DNA from: Pseudofabraea citricarpa
Lineage: Eukaryota > Ascomycota > Leotiomycetes > Helotiales > Dermateaceae
Direction: 5' to 3'
Length of the DNA stretch: 64,000 bases
NCBI GenBank assembly: GCA_029641185.1
Contig: JAPWGK010000009.1
Coordinates: 1,252,501 to 1,316,500, forward strand
Shown one piece after another: positions 22,263 through 33,963 of this stretch. The position numbers and the translations under genes were made by a program. The stretch's first letter is position 1, and the number at the start of each line of letters is the position of its first letter. The notes under the pieces were generated by a model. That model worked only from the letters and a program-made list of their open reading frames with translations. It made no database searches and had not been told where the DNA came from.

Positions 22263-23647
22263 TCATAACGCTGTTCCAATGCTCGAGCTTCGTTTTCGAG
22301 GTTTATTCGTTTTTTCCTTTCCTTCGGCTGCTTGTTCCTCCTCTTCTATGTCTAACCGAAGCGGTATTGAGCCAGTCGTGGAAACATATTTGGCCTTCTT
22401 TGAGCCTTCAGTGTCATATTCAAGTCGTGGTTTTGTGTCCTGCGTGTATTCATATGGTTGTTCATTCTCCCAACCTCGTGAGCCAGCTCGTTTCTGCGAT
22501 CGACGTAGCATCATCCAGAATATCAACCCCGTTAATGCGGCAGAGCCTATAGAAGATACAACAATGCCTATAATGGCGTTGGTGATGGGGATTGTGGTGA
22601 TTCGTGTTGTAGCAACTGCTTGACTAGCAAGCGAAATTTGAGAGGTTGCTGCAGCCTAAGAATCAAATATCGTCAATCATTGTTTGAATACATAGAGCAT
22701 TAATTACTCACTGCTTCTGCCACAGCAGATGCTTGTGCGAGATTTGTCGCCTGGCTCAATGCGGCCAAGAGCGAGGAACTGATAGATAATGCTGCACCTA
22801 GATTACGAATTAGAACTTAGTTATTGCTTTGTCTCTTGAACCCTGGTGAGTTTACCTGTAGCAGATGCAAGCGCTGCGCTAGCTTGCTGATTTGCAGATA
22901 CCTGAATGGCACTAGCACTCTGATCTGCAGCTGATTGAACAGAACTAGCCCTCAGGTCTGCAGAAGCTAGGGCGGAACTAGCTAACTGATCTGCAGATAC
23001 TTGAAGTGCACTCGCTCTCTGGTCCGCAGATGCCTGGGCAGCGCTTGCGCTTTGAACTGCAGATACCAGAGCAGCGCTCGCGCTTTGGGCTTGAATTATA
23101 GCATCGCCCGAAGCTGATGACTGAGTAGCAAACTTTTGTCAGAAATTATTTTATCTTATTTGGAGAGATGACTCACTAGTACTGATGCTGCAGATATAGA
23201 TGCGACTGTAACAGAACATCGTTAGACTTGTTTATGTTGAGCGTCTACTAGTGGAGGATGTTTACCTGTGGCCGATGCTAAGGCGGAACTGATTGATAGT
23301 TGTGCATTGAGAGCCGCGACCGAGGCAGAAGACTAGAGCATGTTTGTTAGAACTGAAGAGCTTTATCGAGTAGCCACACTCACAACCACCTGGGAAACTG
23401 ATGAATTTGCGGCTTCTCCAGCTCTTCTGAAAGAATCTGACATCGATAGGGAAATTGCTGAGACTATCCCACTACATTCTGGCAAAGGAATCTGACGTCC
23501 ATACAGCTCCCTCGGCATCTGTGTCGTTGTTGTTGATCTGACAACATCTTGTATGACTACCACCGAAACGATGGGTTTCTCTTCATTGATGCTCTCATCG
23601 GCTATCACACCGACGAGAAGGTAGAAGAAGAATAGGAGAAATAGCAT
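22263..23647 (-). CDS. Ala/Ser-repeat single-pass membrane protein
   Basis: Six exons (23647-23384, 23332-23266, 23205-23177, 23120-22856, 22797-22712, 22655-22263) close at 367 aa. An N-terminal signal peptide (MLFLLFFFYLLVGVIA) is followed by a short ectodomain with one Cys (LPECSG), then about 200 residues of Ala/Ser/Gln sequence including five 11-residue repeats. One membrane helix (AIIGIVVSSIGSAALTGLIF) follows, with a basic stop-transfer (MMLRRSQKRA) and a charged cytosolic tail. The architecture resembles cell-wall stress sensors in outline only; the repeat is Ala-rich rather than Ser/Thr-rich and there is no WSC cysteine domain. No family was recognised and no function is assigned. 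All introns are short GT-AG. Confidence 0.75.
22866..23030 (-). repeat. Five 33-bp tandem repeats (11-residue units)
   Basis: Within one exon of the Ala/Ser-repeat membrane protein, the translation reads as five consecutive 11-mers: SADQRASALQV, SADQLASSALA, SADLRASSVQS, AADQSASAIQV, SANQQASAALA. The DNA repeats imperfectly around a TCTGCAGAT/GATCTGCAG core. A related 11-mer (SASAALVSAVQ) precedes them, offset by 7 residues. The periodicity is seen directly. Confidence 0.85.
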
Positions 23648-25298
23648 TATATCTACGAATAATTTCAACCACCGTTAAAAGATTAATCTACTGATCTCAA
23701 AGAAAGACTTACTGCGTGGTTCTTTAAACATTAGCTATATCTACATTCTGCTTCACAGATCACTCGTGCTGTACTGTTGGCTGTCCATGAGACGGAGACG
23801 TGAAAGAATCAAAGAAAATCCGGCCCGCGGTGATGGATTATACAAGAGAGGTAAAAAGAAAGTTTTTGGCACGAACTGTGTTCTTTATTGCGCTGTCGAA
23901 GGCGTGTCTCGCGTCAACGGCATGATTTACCAAAATGATTGGTTTTTTGGTGGGGTTGTTTCACTGATTGTTTCGACTGCTCTTGACACTCGCATGGCAG
24001 GATTCATATTCTGGCTTGTTCTTCTAAGATTCGTTGGAATGGGGAGTTCAGATGAATTGAAACAATTGTCAGTGTGTAGGCATGCACACCGTGCTCGCTT
24101 ACAGAGCCTTGCCATGAGTTCAAGTCGGTAGACTTTCGTGCCAAAGGAATAACACGATGACTTTGATGACCTTGACGACGCATAGGATATAGTTAAGATG
24201 TGGAACACTTTGCAGATAATGCTTCTGGGAGAATAGAAACGAGGACATATCATGCAACTTAAGAAATTGTCTTCTAAACATATCCACATCCCCGGATCAT
24301 TCATGAACCGGGACACCATTCAGAAATCCGAAATCAGAGACACCTGAAAGTCATATTGTACTGGTTCGTGGAACTCTGAAAAAACCAGTATTATACTGAT
24401 AGATGTCATAATACCTCAAGGTCGGAGTTTTGCTGGTTAGAAAGTAGGTGCGGTCAGACCTTTTTATCGTCTGAGTTGCGATAGGCTGTTGATTATTGAC
24501 TAAGTGAAACAGCCGCTTTATCATAACATATGAGAAGCTACCTGTATGCACCAGATAATATGGGGCTGACGAGATAATACCATTTATTTTAGCACTTACC
24601 ATACCAAATCAATACCGATTTAATCCAAGTTCCAAGTTAAATTGATATAGAAAGAGGACTCTGGTTTGGCCTCTCAAGTAAAATAGATTTAAGGAAAACA
24701 CCGAACATTTTCCTTGTTCTAGCATATTCAGTGCAGATTCTCCGAGTCATCATATCATACATACTAAGAGTATTTATTGGCAACTGTTTCAAGCTGTTCG
24801 CAGTTCAAAAATGATTTGTCATATCACTTGTAGCAGCATACTTGTATTAACACAGATGTTTGAATAGATTAAAGCTGTACGATGATACTTCTCGCAACAT
24901 GATAAAATCAATAATGTTCTGCTACAAGAGAGATGTTTTTCAATATATGAAAGATCCCGGTTACTTGCAGTTCTAGCCCACAGCATCGGGAATTAAATTA
25001 AATTAGGGTTTGATAACCTCTAACTACCTTGGTAACTAAATAACTAACATATGCTAAACCCAAGCTTTAATAAAAGAAGAAAGAACACTTACAATTAAGC
25101 TGCCAATGAACTTTTCGGCTACCGCCAATCGAAATCGCCAGTGACGACGCTAAAGTTGCAAAACAAATAAGCGAGAACTCCTCAAATTTTATGGCAACTT
25201 GCAAAATAAAAGCATTTTGTTGTGTCACACCCACTAAAAAAAAAAAAAAAGGCAAAAAGTTGTGTTCGTTAATCAAGGTGATCCTTGACTCGCAGTGT
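23648..25298. other. AT-rich gene-poor region, 1.65 kb
   Basis: No gene is supported. From about 24150 on, the DNA is markedly AT-rich with short homopolymers, including a run of A near 25240. It could be an old degraded mobile-element insertion, but no terminal repeats, transposase remnant or internal duplication was recognised. The first 250 bp are upstream DNA of the membrane-protein gene. Confidence 0.45.
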
Positions 25299-25389
25299 TG
25301 CGGCTTCTGTGGATCGAACACAGTGCCTCCAGATTAAGTGATCTGAAGTTGACTTCAGTCTGGCGCTCTCCCAAGTGAGCTAAAGCCGC
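25299..25389 (-). tRNA. tRNA-Phe (anticodon GAA) with an intron
   Basis: The acceptor stem pairs GCGGCTT with AAGCCGC, with discriminator A. The D-arm is GCTC-ACTTGGGA-GAGC, the anticodon stem CCAGA/TCTGG, the loop CTGAAGA once an intron of about 18 nt is removed after the base following the anticodon, and the T-arm CTGTG-TTCGATC-CACAG. The intron position is the canonical 37/38 site. No CCA is encoded, as expected for a nuclear eukaryotic tRNA. Confidence 0.93.
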
Positions 25390-26153
25390 TGGGATTTGTT
25401 GGGAGAAATGGCATATTTTGTTATATAAAAGATGTCTTCCTTCTGCGTCAGCAGGATCCGGGTGTTGGATAATATGATTTACCGACCGGTTAATAAAACC
25501 ACTTTCGTATTTTCGCCTTTCGGAAAGATATCGGTATCAGACCAAGCTGAGCCAAAAGAGGAAGGAGACAACATTATAACTTTCTTGGTCCTTGATTTCG
25601 CTCCACACAATACGATTGCCATCATCTAATCGCGATAGTCGTCTTTGTGAGGCACCCCCACACTGGTTCCTGTCAACTGGTTCTTTGAAATATAAGTTGC
25701 CAATCCTTCAACTAAATCACGCATTTCTGTACAAATGCCAGGCGGCGTTAGTATTCTTGCTATACAGAATTTACTTCTTGTTGCATTGTAAGTATATGCC
25801 ATAAATCCATATGCCAAGATCTAGTGCAGTAGTCCATTCTCACTTGCCTGGTAGAGAATATCAACAGTGGGAGAATCACAACACAAAATGCCTCGATTGT
25901 GATAACCATGCCGACCCAAGGTCTGGGCATTGAAAATTTGCTACATTACACGCAATCGCAATGTAACTAACTGGTGATCGTCCGGAGTCGGTTCGATTTA
26001 CATAGACACATGCGATCATACAGGTACCTGCTTTGGCAGCTAGGTGTACTTACTAAAGCTCAGCCGAAGCATGTATAAAGTGTCCAGTTCCGCCAGGGTT
26101 TCTTCAGCTTTATTCTGAAGGCTCTCTCCTGTCTCCACCTTCTTTAGAATAAA
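25390..26153. other. Intergenic, upstream of the M14 carboxypeptidase
   Basis: The 0.76 kb between the tRNA 5' side and the peptidase start holds no gene. ATAAAGTGT near 26076-26084 could serve as a TATA-like element of the peptidase gene, but this is weak. Confidence 0.45.
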
Positions 26154-27889
26154 ATGTTATCCCATTGGTTTGCACTTGGTCTCAGTGCCAGCACTCTGGT
26201 TCACGCCCAAGGTACTCGCTATGGAGCCAATAGAGCCATCACAAGCTTGGACAGCGCTGCTGTTTCTGCCAATTTTCCAGACGTTAATGTGACAATTCAT
26301 TCTCCTGCCTTCCTATCTTCTAGTTCGATTCCTGCTGGGTTTTCAAATGGCACTTCAGGCCCCACAGATGATGCTGTGCTTGGTATGTTACATGAGAAAA
26401 TATCGTATGTGGTCTGACGACTAATTACTGTATTTATAGACGCTTTCATCCAAGACATTGCAGAAAAAAATGATTGGGCTTCTTACTTTGGCTCTGAGAT
26501 ATTTTCTGAGGAAGGTCGTGCCATTCCGTACCTATTTCTATCACAAGCCAATGCCAATGGTAGTGCCTCAAAACTACGAGTCTGGGTGCAAGGAGCTGCA
26601 CATGGTAACGAACCAGCCGGCGATGAAGCCATTCTAGCTCTCCTAGGAAAGATGAACGTGGATCAGGACTGGACTTCGTCTTTGCTTGACCGGATGGATA
26701 TCATCGTTTTGCCCAGGTACAATCCGGATGGAGTATCTACTTTTCAACGAACCCTTGCCACCAATTTTGATCCCAACAGAGATCATTTGAAACTTGCAAG
26801 ACAACAAACACAAGCAATCAAACAACAATTCTCATCATTTGCCCCACACATAGCTGTTGATATGCACGAGTTTACAGCTACTGCCGTAGGTGGTTCAGGT
26901 TTGTTGCAAGCGACCGACACGCAAGTATCGGCTGCAAAAAACCTCAATATACATCCAGCGATCCGAAACATATCCGAAGCACTTTTCACAACACAAATCT
27001 TTGCTAATCTAGCATCTGCGGGTTTCCGAGGAGGGCCGTATAAGACTAGTTCTTCCAGCAGAAGCCCAGGCAGACTAGCTTTTGAAGAAGCTGGTACAGA
27101 TGGCAAGATAGGACGAAATGCAATGGGCTTGTCTCAGTCGGTCACATTTCTGGTTGAAACTCGTGGTATCAGAATTGCAAATCAACATTTTCGCCGCCGG
27201 GTGGCCTCAGGACTGAACGTTCTTGAAACTGTTCTTCAGACAGCAGCGGATAATTATGAAGTTGTCTATAGCATACTCGAAGCAGCAATTGCAGAATTCA
27301 CCCAGAGCACAGGTGACATAATTGTCACTGATTATACTGAACTTTCAGAACGAAGTTTTGAGATGATCAGTGCAACCAATGGAACTCGTTACAATGTGTC
27401 GTATCCATGGGCAAGGTAAGTAATCATTTAACTCTTATTTAACTCTTACTCTAATTCTATTGTTGTAAGACTTATCAACTAACCGAGAACAGTGCTACTC
27501 CTGCTTTTGCTAATCTCACACGTGCTCGTCCCTCGGCGTATGTCATCCCACCTGCGTGGGCTGACATTGCAGAGTTACTTGAAGTTCAAGGTCTAGAAGT
27601 TACAAAACTCTCTACCAGATATCGCGGATATGTGCAAGCTCTTCAAATCACATCCTCTTCTTTAGAATCTTCATATTATGAAGGTGCTATTCTGAACACC
27701 GTCACAACAGAGTCGATCAACAATTATTTTGTAGATCTCCCAGAAGGCAGCTTTCTGGTGAGTGCTGCGCAGAGAAATATTGGTATAGCCTTCAACGTTC
27801 TAGAACCAGAGAATATCGACAGTTTTGTGAGCTTCGGTATTATACCGCAAGAGGAGGATGATATCTACCCCATTTTCCGAGTAATTTAA
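26154..27889 (+). CDS. Secreted M14-family zinc carboxypeptidase
   Basis: Three exons (26154-26382, 26440-27415, 27493-27889) give 533 aa. A signal peptide (MLSHWFALGLSASTLVHAQG) marks it as secreted, and several NxS/T sites (NVT, NGT, NIS, NVS) fit glycosylation. The zinc site HxxE appears as HGNEPAGDEA, the third zinc ligand in AVDMHEFTATA, and the general-base glutamate in FLVETRGI; RYNPDGVS also matches the family substrate-side loop. It therefore looks catalytically complete. Peptides or amidated substrates are likely, but specificity cannot be read. It lies next to the cellobiohydrolase and shares its orientation, consistent with a role in extracellular nutrient release. Confidence 0.87.
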
Positions 27890-28349
27890 GATTTAGTTAG
27901 CAATTCCACGGACCCAATCTTGTACTCAGGATTCACAATTAATTCAGAAGTCACGCAGACTTTATATGACGTTTTGTATCAAACCATCAGTTAAACCCCC
28001 AAATAAATGGATGATATTTTAACTAAGCTATGCATGATACTTAGAAATCAATTCAATAATCTTCATTCTGTGAATACCTGAACCTTATAGCTGCCTTCTG
28101 CTTCTAGATTACTGAACATGGTTACACAGAAACATAAGGCTAACAAGGAGTTCTAAACGACGTCTAATAGGTTCTTTCTTGCTGCATATCAACTTGTTCT
28201 TTTATAAGTAGATATTTGGGCTTCTTGTATCTTTATTGGCTCTAGCATGAGCTCTCTAGCATTTCCTCCGCCTCAGAGACAATTTGTGTTGGGCAAAGCT
28301 ATCTGTGACATCGTCACGTGGCATGCAGAAATGTCCTGGTGACTACGAC

Positions 28350-28356
28350 TTTAGCC
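28350..28356 (-). promoter_or_regulatory. XlnR/Xyr1-like site GGCTAAA
   Basis: TTTAGCC on the plus strand reads GGCTAAA on the other, matching the GGCTAAR consensus for the xylanase/cellulase activator of ascomycetes. It lies about 850 bp upstream of the cellobiohydrolase start. Confidence 0.5.
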
Positions 28357-28374
28357 GTCTACAAATAACCTTAT

Positions 28375-28421
28375 CCCCACATCCAAAGTGCCGACAGACC
28401 TCTAGCGGTCCGAGCCTCCGC
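28375..28421. promoter_or_regulatory. Pair of CreA-like sites
   Basis: CCCCAC (28375-28380) and CTCCGC (28416-28421) both fit the complement of SYGGRG, the carbon-catabolite repressor CreA/Cre1 consensus. Single CreA hexamers are common by chance, but functional sites often come in pairs like this. Confidence 0.4.
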
Positions 28422-28657
28422 AAAAAAACTGTTCCTTGCCGAGAAGTCTAGACACGAGATTGTACTGAAGTCCTTCTGCAAGTGCTTGGCCTTTTAAGGT
28501 CTTATTGGCTTGGAAGTGCGCCACATTCCAAAAGAAATTGTACTTTGGTAGCTTTCTGGTAGCTACAAAGTAACTATTTCGTGTGTATGGCTACATTTAA
28601 GGGGGCGAGGTTGGAGTTGTCCTCGTGACAGCTTTTAGCGATAGTAAGAACAGCTCG

Positions 28658-28664
28658 GCTAAAC
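28658..28664 (+). promoter_or_regulatory. XlnR/Xyr1-like site GGCTAAA
   Basis: An exact GGCTAAA lies about 550 bp upstream of the cellobiohydrolase start. A third related site, GGCTAAT on the minus strand (28748-28754), lies 90 bp downstream. Confidence 0.5.
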
Positions 28665-28825
28665 AATTCTTCCATCGGTTCCACAAATTAAAACCACAGT
28701 ACTCTCCAAGCGTCCTGCAAGTCAATATATTTAATGAGCTCTTTCATATTAGCCCTCGGCCATCGGACCCGGTAACATTCTTTTCAGGAGGGAATTTTGT
28801 CACGGTGAGAGAGTGACCAGTTGAC

Positions 28826-28831
28826 CTGGGG
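28826..28831 (+). promoter_or_regulatory. CreA-like site CTGGGG
   Basis: The sequence fits SYGGRG and lies about 380 bp upstream of the cellobiohydrolase start. A further CTCCGC is at 28987-28992. Confidence 0.35.
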
Positions 28832-29132
28832 ACATGGCCCGCGAAGCGCAAGAAAGTTTCTCCACTAAGTCTGAATGAGCGAGATGTGGCGCCGGAGCAT
28901 CTCTTTTCCCATCTAAATTGCCCTCGTTCCGGCTCCTTGTTATTATCATGTGCTCTCCTTGCCCCTTTTTGGTCGATATATCCTCACTCCGCTGGGCCCG
29001 TCGAGCCGGTGTTCCAGACTTTCAGTTGAGCCAGGAGGCAACACTTGAAGGAATGGCTTCTTGGAAGTCGCGATATCCCGAGATTTCCTAAAGAAGCAAG
29101 GTATGAACGCTTGGATCTATAGAAGACTTTCT

Positions 29133-29139
29133 ATATAAA
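29133..29139 (+). promoter_or_regulatory. TATA box of the cellobiohydrolase gene
   Basis: TATATAA lies 69-75 bp upstream of the ATG, a usual spacing for highly expressed fungal cellulase genes with a short leader. Confidence 0.65.
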
Positions 29140-29207
29140 CTAGGTTCCCAATGTCCTGAAGAGAGACAGCACAACAGATTTGTACGAGCAGCCACCAACA
29201 AGCCAAA

Positions 29208-31079
29208 ATGACTTCCAGAGTTGCACTATTTTCTTTCCTTGCTTCTGTTGCCTACGGGCAACAAGTAGGTACGTTGTAAATTCGGTCAAAGTTCTTCAAG
29301 TGGACATGACAAAAGAGATCTACGATACGAAATACTCTTATCAACATATCTAAACTCCTGCCTGATCAATCTTTAGAGGCATATCTATCTTCTAGAATAA
29401 TACTGACACTGGGATCTTATCTTAGGTACCTTGACTGCTGAAGTTCATCCTCCACTCACTTGGCAAACTTGCACAGCATCAGGTTGTACGACAATCAATG
29501 GAAAAGTCGTTCTTGATTCCAATTGGCGTTGGCTGCACTCAACCAGTGGTTCTACCAACTGTTACACTGGAAACACCTGGGACGCGACTCTATGTCCCAA
29601 TGATGTAACCTGTGCTGCAAATTGTGCTCTTGATGGTGCTGACTACCCCGGTACCTATGGTGTCACTGCTAGTGGCAACTCTCTCAGACTTAACTTTGTC
29701 ACCAAGGGCGCAAACACCAATGTTGGCTCTCGTCTCTACCTTATGGCTGATGACGAGAACTACCAGACTTTCAACCTTCTCAACCAAGAGTTCACCTTCG
29801 ATGTGGACGTAAGCCATCTGCCCTGTGGATTGAATGGAGCTCTTTACATGGTTCCCATGGCGAAGGATGGAGGAAAGTCACTGTACTCAGGAAATAAGGC
29901 TGGTGCTAAATACGGTACGTCCAAATCACAAGAACTATGACTCGCATCACATGATGGTCAAGCCTTCGAAATACGCCACTAATTACAAATCATTTAGGAA
30001 CTGGATATTGTGATGCACAATGTCCAAGAGACTTGAAGTTCATCAACGGCGAGGCTAACGTTGAAGGGTGGGAAGCTGCTTCCAACAGCGTCAACAGTGG
30101 CACTGGCAACTATGGATCTTGCTGTGCTGAGATGGACATCTGGGAAGCCAACTCGATCTCCACAGCATACACTCCTCACAGCGATACCAAGACAACCCAA
30201 TCAAGATGTACTGGAGATGCTTGCGGAGGGACTTACTCCAGTGATCGATATGGAGGTACCTCTGATCCAGATGGATGTGATTTCAACTCTTTCCGCATGG
30301 GAGACAAGGAATTCTACGGTCCTGGCAAAACAGTCAATACTAATAGCAAGTTCACGGTTGTAACCCAATTTTTGACCAATACTGGAACTGCTGCTGGAAC
30401 TCTAAACGAAATTAAGCGCTTCTACGTCCAGAATGGAGTTGTTATCCCCAACTCAGTCTCAAAGATTGCTGGTGTTACCGGCAACTCTGTCACCACAGAT
30501 TTCTGTAACGCTCAGAAGATTGCTTTCGGTGATGACAACGGATATATTCAGAAGGGTGGCTTTGCCTCCATGACTGCGGCTTTCAGAGCTGGAATGGTTC
30601 TTGTCCTCAGTTTGTGGGATGATTATGCAGCAAACATGCTCTGGTAAGTTTTGAGTGCTCCAAATTTACAAATGGCTGTATTAATTTCGAACAGGTTGGA
30701 CTCCAACTATCCAGTTGAAGCTGACCCAGCCAAGCCTGGAATTGCCCGTGGAACTTGCCCAACCACTTCTGGTGACCCCAAAGATGTTGAGGCTAACAAC
30801 GCTGATGCCTATGTTATCTACTCCAACATCAAGGTCGGCCCCATCAACTCCACATACACTGGTACTCCAGGTACTGGTGGTGGAGGAAGTGGCACTACTA
30901 CCATCCGAACTTCAACTACAAGCACCCGAACCAGCACCACTGGTGGTACATCTCCTACTAGCGGTACTGGTGCTGCTCATTATGCCCAATGCGGTGGTAT
31001 CGGTTACTCTGGTGCCACTACCTGTGTCAGCCCATACACATGCCAAGTCATCAACCCCTACTACTCTCAATGTTTGTAG
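29208..31079 (+). CDS. cbh1: GH7 cellobiohydrolase (cellulose 1,4-beta-cellobiosidase, reducing end) with CBM1
   Basis: It processively releases cellobiose from cellulose chain ends outside the cell. Four exons (29208-29268, 29426-29914, 29998-30643, 30695-31079) give 526 aa. The signal peptide is [17 protein letters not shown], and the mature protein starts QQVGTLTAE as in other CBHI enzymes. The GH7 catalytic triad region is intact ([16 protein letters not shown], with E-x-D-x-x-E). The cellobiohydrolase rather than endoglucanase subtype is supported by the full set of loop segments and family length. A Gly/Thr/Ser linker of about 45 residues leads to a C-terminal CBM1 ([16 protein letters not shown]...YYSQCL) with its conserved Cys and aromatics. 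Likely induced by plant cell wall and repressed by glucose, judging from promoter motifs. Confidence 0.96.
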
Positions 31080-31562
31080 GAGAGGTCCCAAAAGGCTAGA
31101 TGGTACCCATCAGTTGATAACGATGAAGTTATTTAAAAAGAATTTCATTTTAGATCAGCGACAGATGATATTGTGTTGCAAATTAGTTTGACTGTACTTT
31201 TGAAAAAGTAGGACATGTGTACATAACTTTTACTTGCTCCTATTGCCACTCGTTAGTTTATAGCTTCATAAAATTTTGTTTCTTAGACTCATCTGGTCTC
31301 TGTGCTGGCTTGTAAATTTTCTATCTCCTTCGTTTCTCAATCTGTAGAAATGCACATGCTACAAATAACCGACCTCGCTTAACTAATTGTGAATTTGCAG
31401 TACAAATATACAATGGAATGCAGTAGTCTTGAGATTTGACAAGAGAAAGGCCAAAATACATAAAACAATAAGAAATTTATAATCTTAATAATATCATAGG
31501 AAGGTTTTTCATTACTCGGATTTTAATGAAACCCACAGCTTAATATTTCATGTTATTTGCAG
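31080..31562. other. Intergenic between convergent genes
   Basis: AT-rich 3' flanks of the cellobiohydrolase (+) and the flavin monooxygenase (-). No gene or repeat was seen. Confidence 0.6.
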
Positions 31563-33190
31563 TTACAATCTTGGTTTTATGGATCCTGTTCCCTTTTCAG
31601 CCTCCTTGTTAATCCTCTGCCACATCAAAATTCTCCGTTGATGTCCAGCAAAGAAAGCCTGTTCCCATCGCTTCTCGAATTTTGGCAATCTTCTTCCCGG
31701 TTGACTATCACTTGGGTTGCCGGCCAATTTCCTAACTGTCTCAAAATATTCCTCAAAATCAGGATATAATGCTGTGAAAGGTACTCCGTCGCCTTTCTGA
31801 GAAATTCGAGTTTTCTCCCATTCTACTTGCTCTTCCACACTTGGAAGTGTAGCACGTCCTGCCAAGACACGAGCAGCCAGAACTGCTTGCCACTCAAACA
31901 CCTTGAAAGTCAGACCAGCGGCGACCTAAAAAGTAAGTAAACGAGCAAGAAGGTTGGAAGAAGCCAAAGGGAATTTACCGCGCCGATAAATACGAGAGAA
32001 GGATCACTACGATGAAAGATATGAAGATACAAATCAGGCACACGGTTGTTTCGAATAGGTATCTGTGGTAGAAACGGTAAACTCCAGGAATAACCAGTAG
32101 CGAAGATGATGAAATCGACATCACTTATAACTGAGCTGTCTTCGAAGAATACACTTCGCGTACTGGCATCAAAGTGGGTTATTGATGGAAGTAACCTGAG
32201 CCCTGGATTCTGAAAAGCCGTATCCCCAAAATATAAATTTGGACGATGACCTTTTACGACAGCATTGACCGGGCCTTGGGCAGTACCCACTAGGTCAACT
32301 GCTATATCAGCCCCTGAGACGGAAGCGCCGACGACAACGACACGCTACTTCTTTGTTAGCTCTTAGAATACCACTGGCTAGTTCATATACAGCTACCGAC
32401 CTTTCCACGATATCTTTCCCTTCCTCGAAATGCTTTGCTGTGTTCTATGCTGTGTGGGTTTTGGGCTTCAAATTCTGCAAGTCCAGTGATTTGTGGTATG
32501 TAAGGCACACTGTAATGACCACTCGCGACAACAACCGCATCGAAGTATTCTATCCACCACGAGTCACTGGTATCAGTCTGTTTTCGAAGCGTCACCTCCC
32601 ACTCGCCATTTATCTTGCGGGCACTTTCCACGGTGGTATTGTATTCTACCAAATCCTCATACCCTTTCCTACTTACCAAACCGTCGACATATCCCTGGAT
32701 AACTGATGCATGCCGGAACGGCGTATCCTCGCCATGAAGATTGATTGACCGTTGACTTCTTTCGACAGGAATGGCCTCCTGTGAGAATTCCATGACTTCT
32801 GCATCTATATTTGATTCTAAGTATGGATATACTGAAGTTTCTGCATAGCGCAACCGGGTTTGTCTCGGAAGTTGCGCTGGAAGCTGCTTGGGAATATCCA
32901 AAGGGGGGTCTGCTGCCCTACGAGCAAAATTTTCAAATTCAGTCAGTGGGAGTGGTGGATGCTCAGTCTTGTCCGATAACCTTTTTATTGGCAACCATTA
33001 GCAGTTTACATTTTGCTAAATCTTCAGAAATCTTATATGGAGGTAAAATAACTTACCAACAACCTCCAGGTCGCTCACGCCTCTCAAATACTCTTATATG
33101 ATCAAATACATGCTCTTGAGCAAACGCATCAATTGAGATCGCCCCGGCCGGGCCAGCTCCAACAATGGCAACACGCTTTATTGTTGGCAT
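31563..33190 (-). CDS. FAD/NADPH-dependent monooxygenase (flavin-containing monooxygenase-like)
   Basis: Four exons (33190-33057, 32980-32401, 32344-31979, 31925-31563) give 480 aa. The FAD dinucleotide-binding motif sits at the start (MPTIKRVAIVGAGPAGA), followed by ERRERPGGCW. The second, NADPH-binding Rossmann motif is RVVVVGASVSGADIAVDL, and the FMO/BVMO-type FATGYSWSLPF is near residue 330. Class B flavin monooxygenases oxygenate N, S or ketone carbons of small molecules; the substrate is not deducible. There is no signal peptide, so it is probably cytosolic. It is divergently transcribed from an MFS transporter across 0.77 kb, suggesting co-regulation in catabolism, detoxification or a small biosynthetic cluster. 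Confidence 0.87.
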
Positions 33191-33963
33191 TTTTATGATG
33201 ATCATGAGATATCAAAAATGGGTTGCTTGTAAATTTAAGTTATCCAGCAGCTAAACAATTTCCCCAGATCCCGACTTTCCAAAGCCCGACTTCTTATGCG
33301 GGCTTAGAGATCACGCAATAGAATCCCTGTATTTCCACCATATCCAACGACGTATGTCAAGGCTTGGAGGTCATCGAGATCCTTAACATGAAGACCTTGT
33401 ATTTTAAATTTGAATCTTATATTACGTAGATTTTCTCATTATCACACAATCTCTCTGTTTTTGCGCGATGGAAATTGCCGTATGACTGGCCAATTTGGAA
33501 GTGTTTACTTTGCATGGTGACAAAAAGTATTAGTCATTCGAAACGCAGGTTCACAATACCTTGATGACTTGAAAGATTATAACGATAATTATCCATTAAT
33601 TGAACATGCTTTCAGCGATCACGACCCGCAATGGGTCTTGCTACAGGCATCGTTGATAAGCGCTTGTATAGCTGCGATGGATTATGCCATCGGTTAGGTG
33701 GTCCAAGAAGTATTTCGACCAGGATCTTTGGTAACAACCATGCAATCTTGTATCTTGGTATACATCTGTGCAGCAAATGAGTAGAAGAGACTGATTTTTT
33801 CATATTTTTTGGTGTGACTGGTCCACGGATAAAGCATATATAGTGGGGTGCCCGGCATCTGGTAATCATCGCACCATCCAGGTGTGCCTCCCCCAAATCG
33901 CAGTATTTAGTTTTTTGGCTCTGCATATCTCAACCTCAAGTAACCTACCAAACTACAAGCTCA
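33191..33963. promoter_or_regulatory. Divergent promoter region, FMO (-) / MFS (+)
   Basis: About 0.77 kb lies between the two start codons. A minus-strand open frame of 104 codons inside it has no recognisable feature. No defined operator was identified. Confidence 0.5.

Larger units (their letters stand above)
27890..29207. other. Intergenic; promoter of the cellobiohydrolase gene
   Basis: There is no gene in these 1.3 kb. The distal part is the 3' flank of the carboxypeptidase. The last 850 bp concentrate motifs matching known binding sites of fungal cellulase regulators and a TATA box, listed separately. Confidence 0.6.

Noticed and set aside
33612..33926. 104-codon minus-strand frame between the FMO and MFS genes
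   Set aside because: No family feature; the interval is best explained as a divergent promoter.
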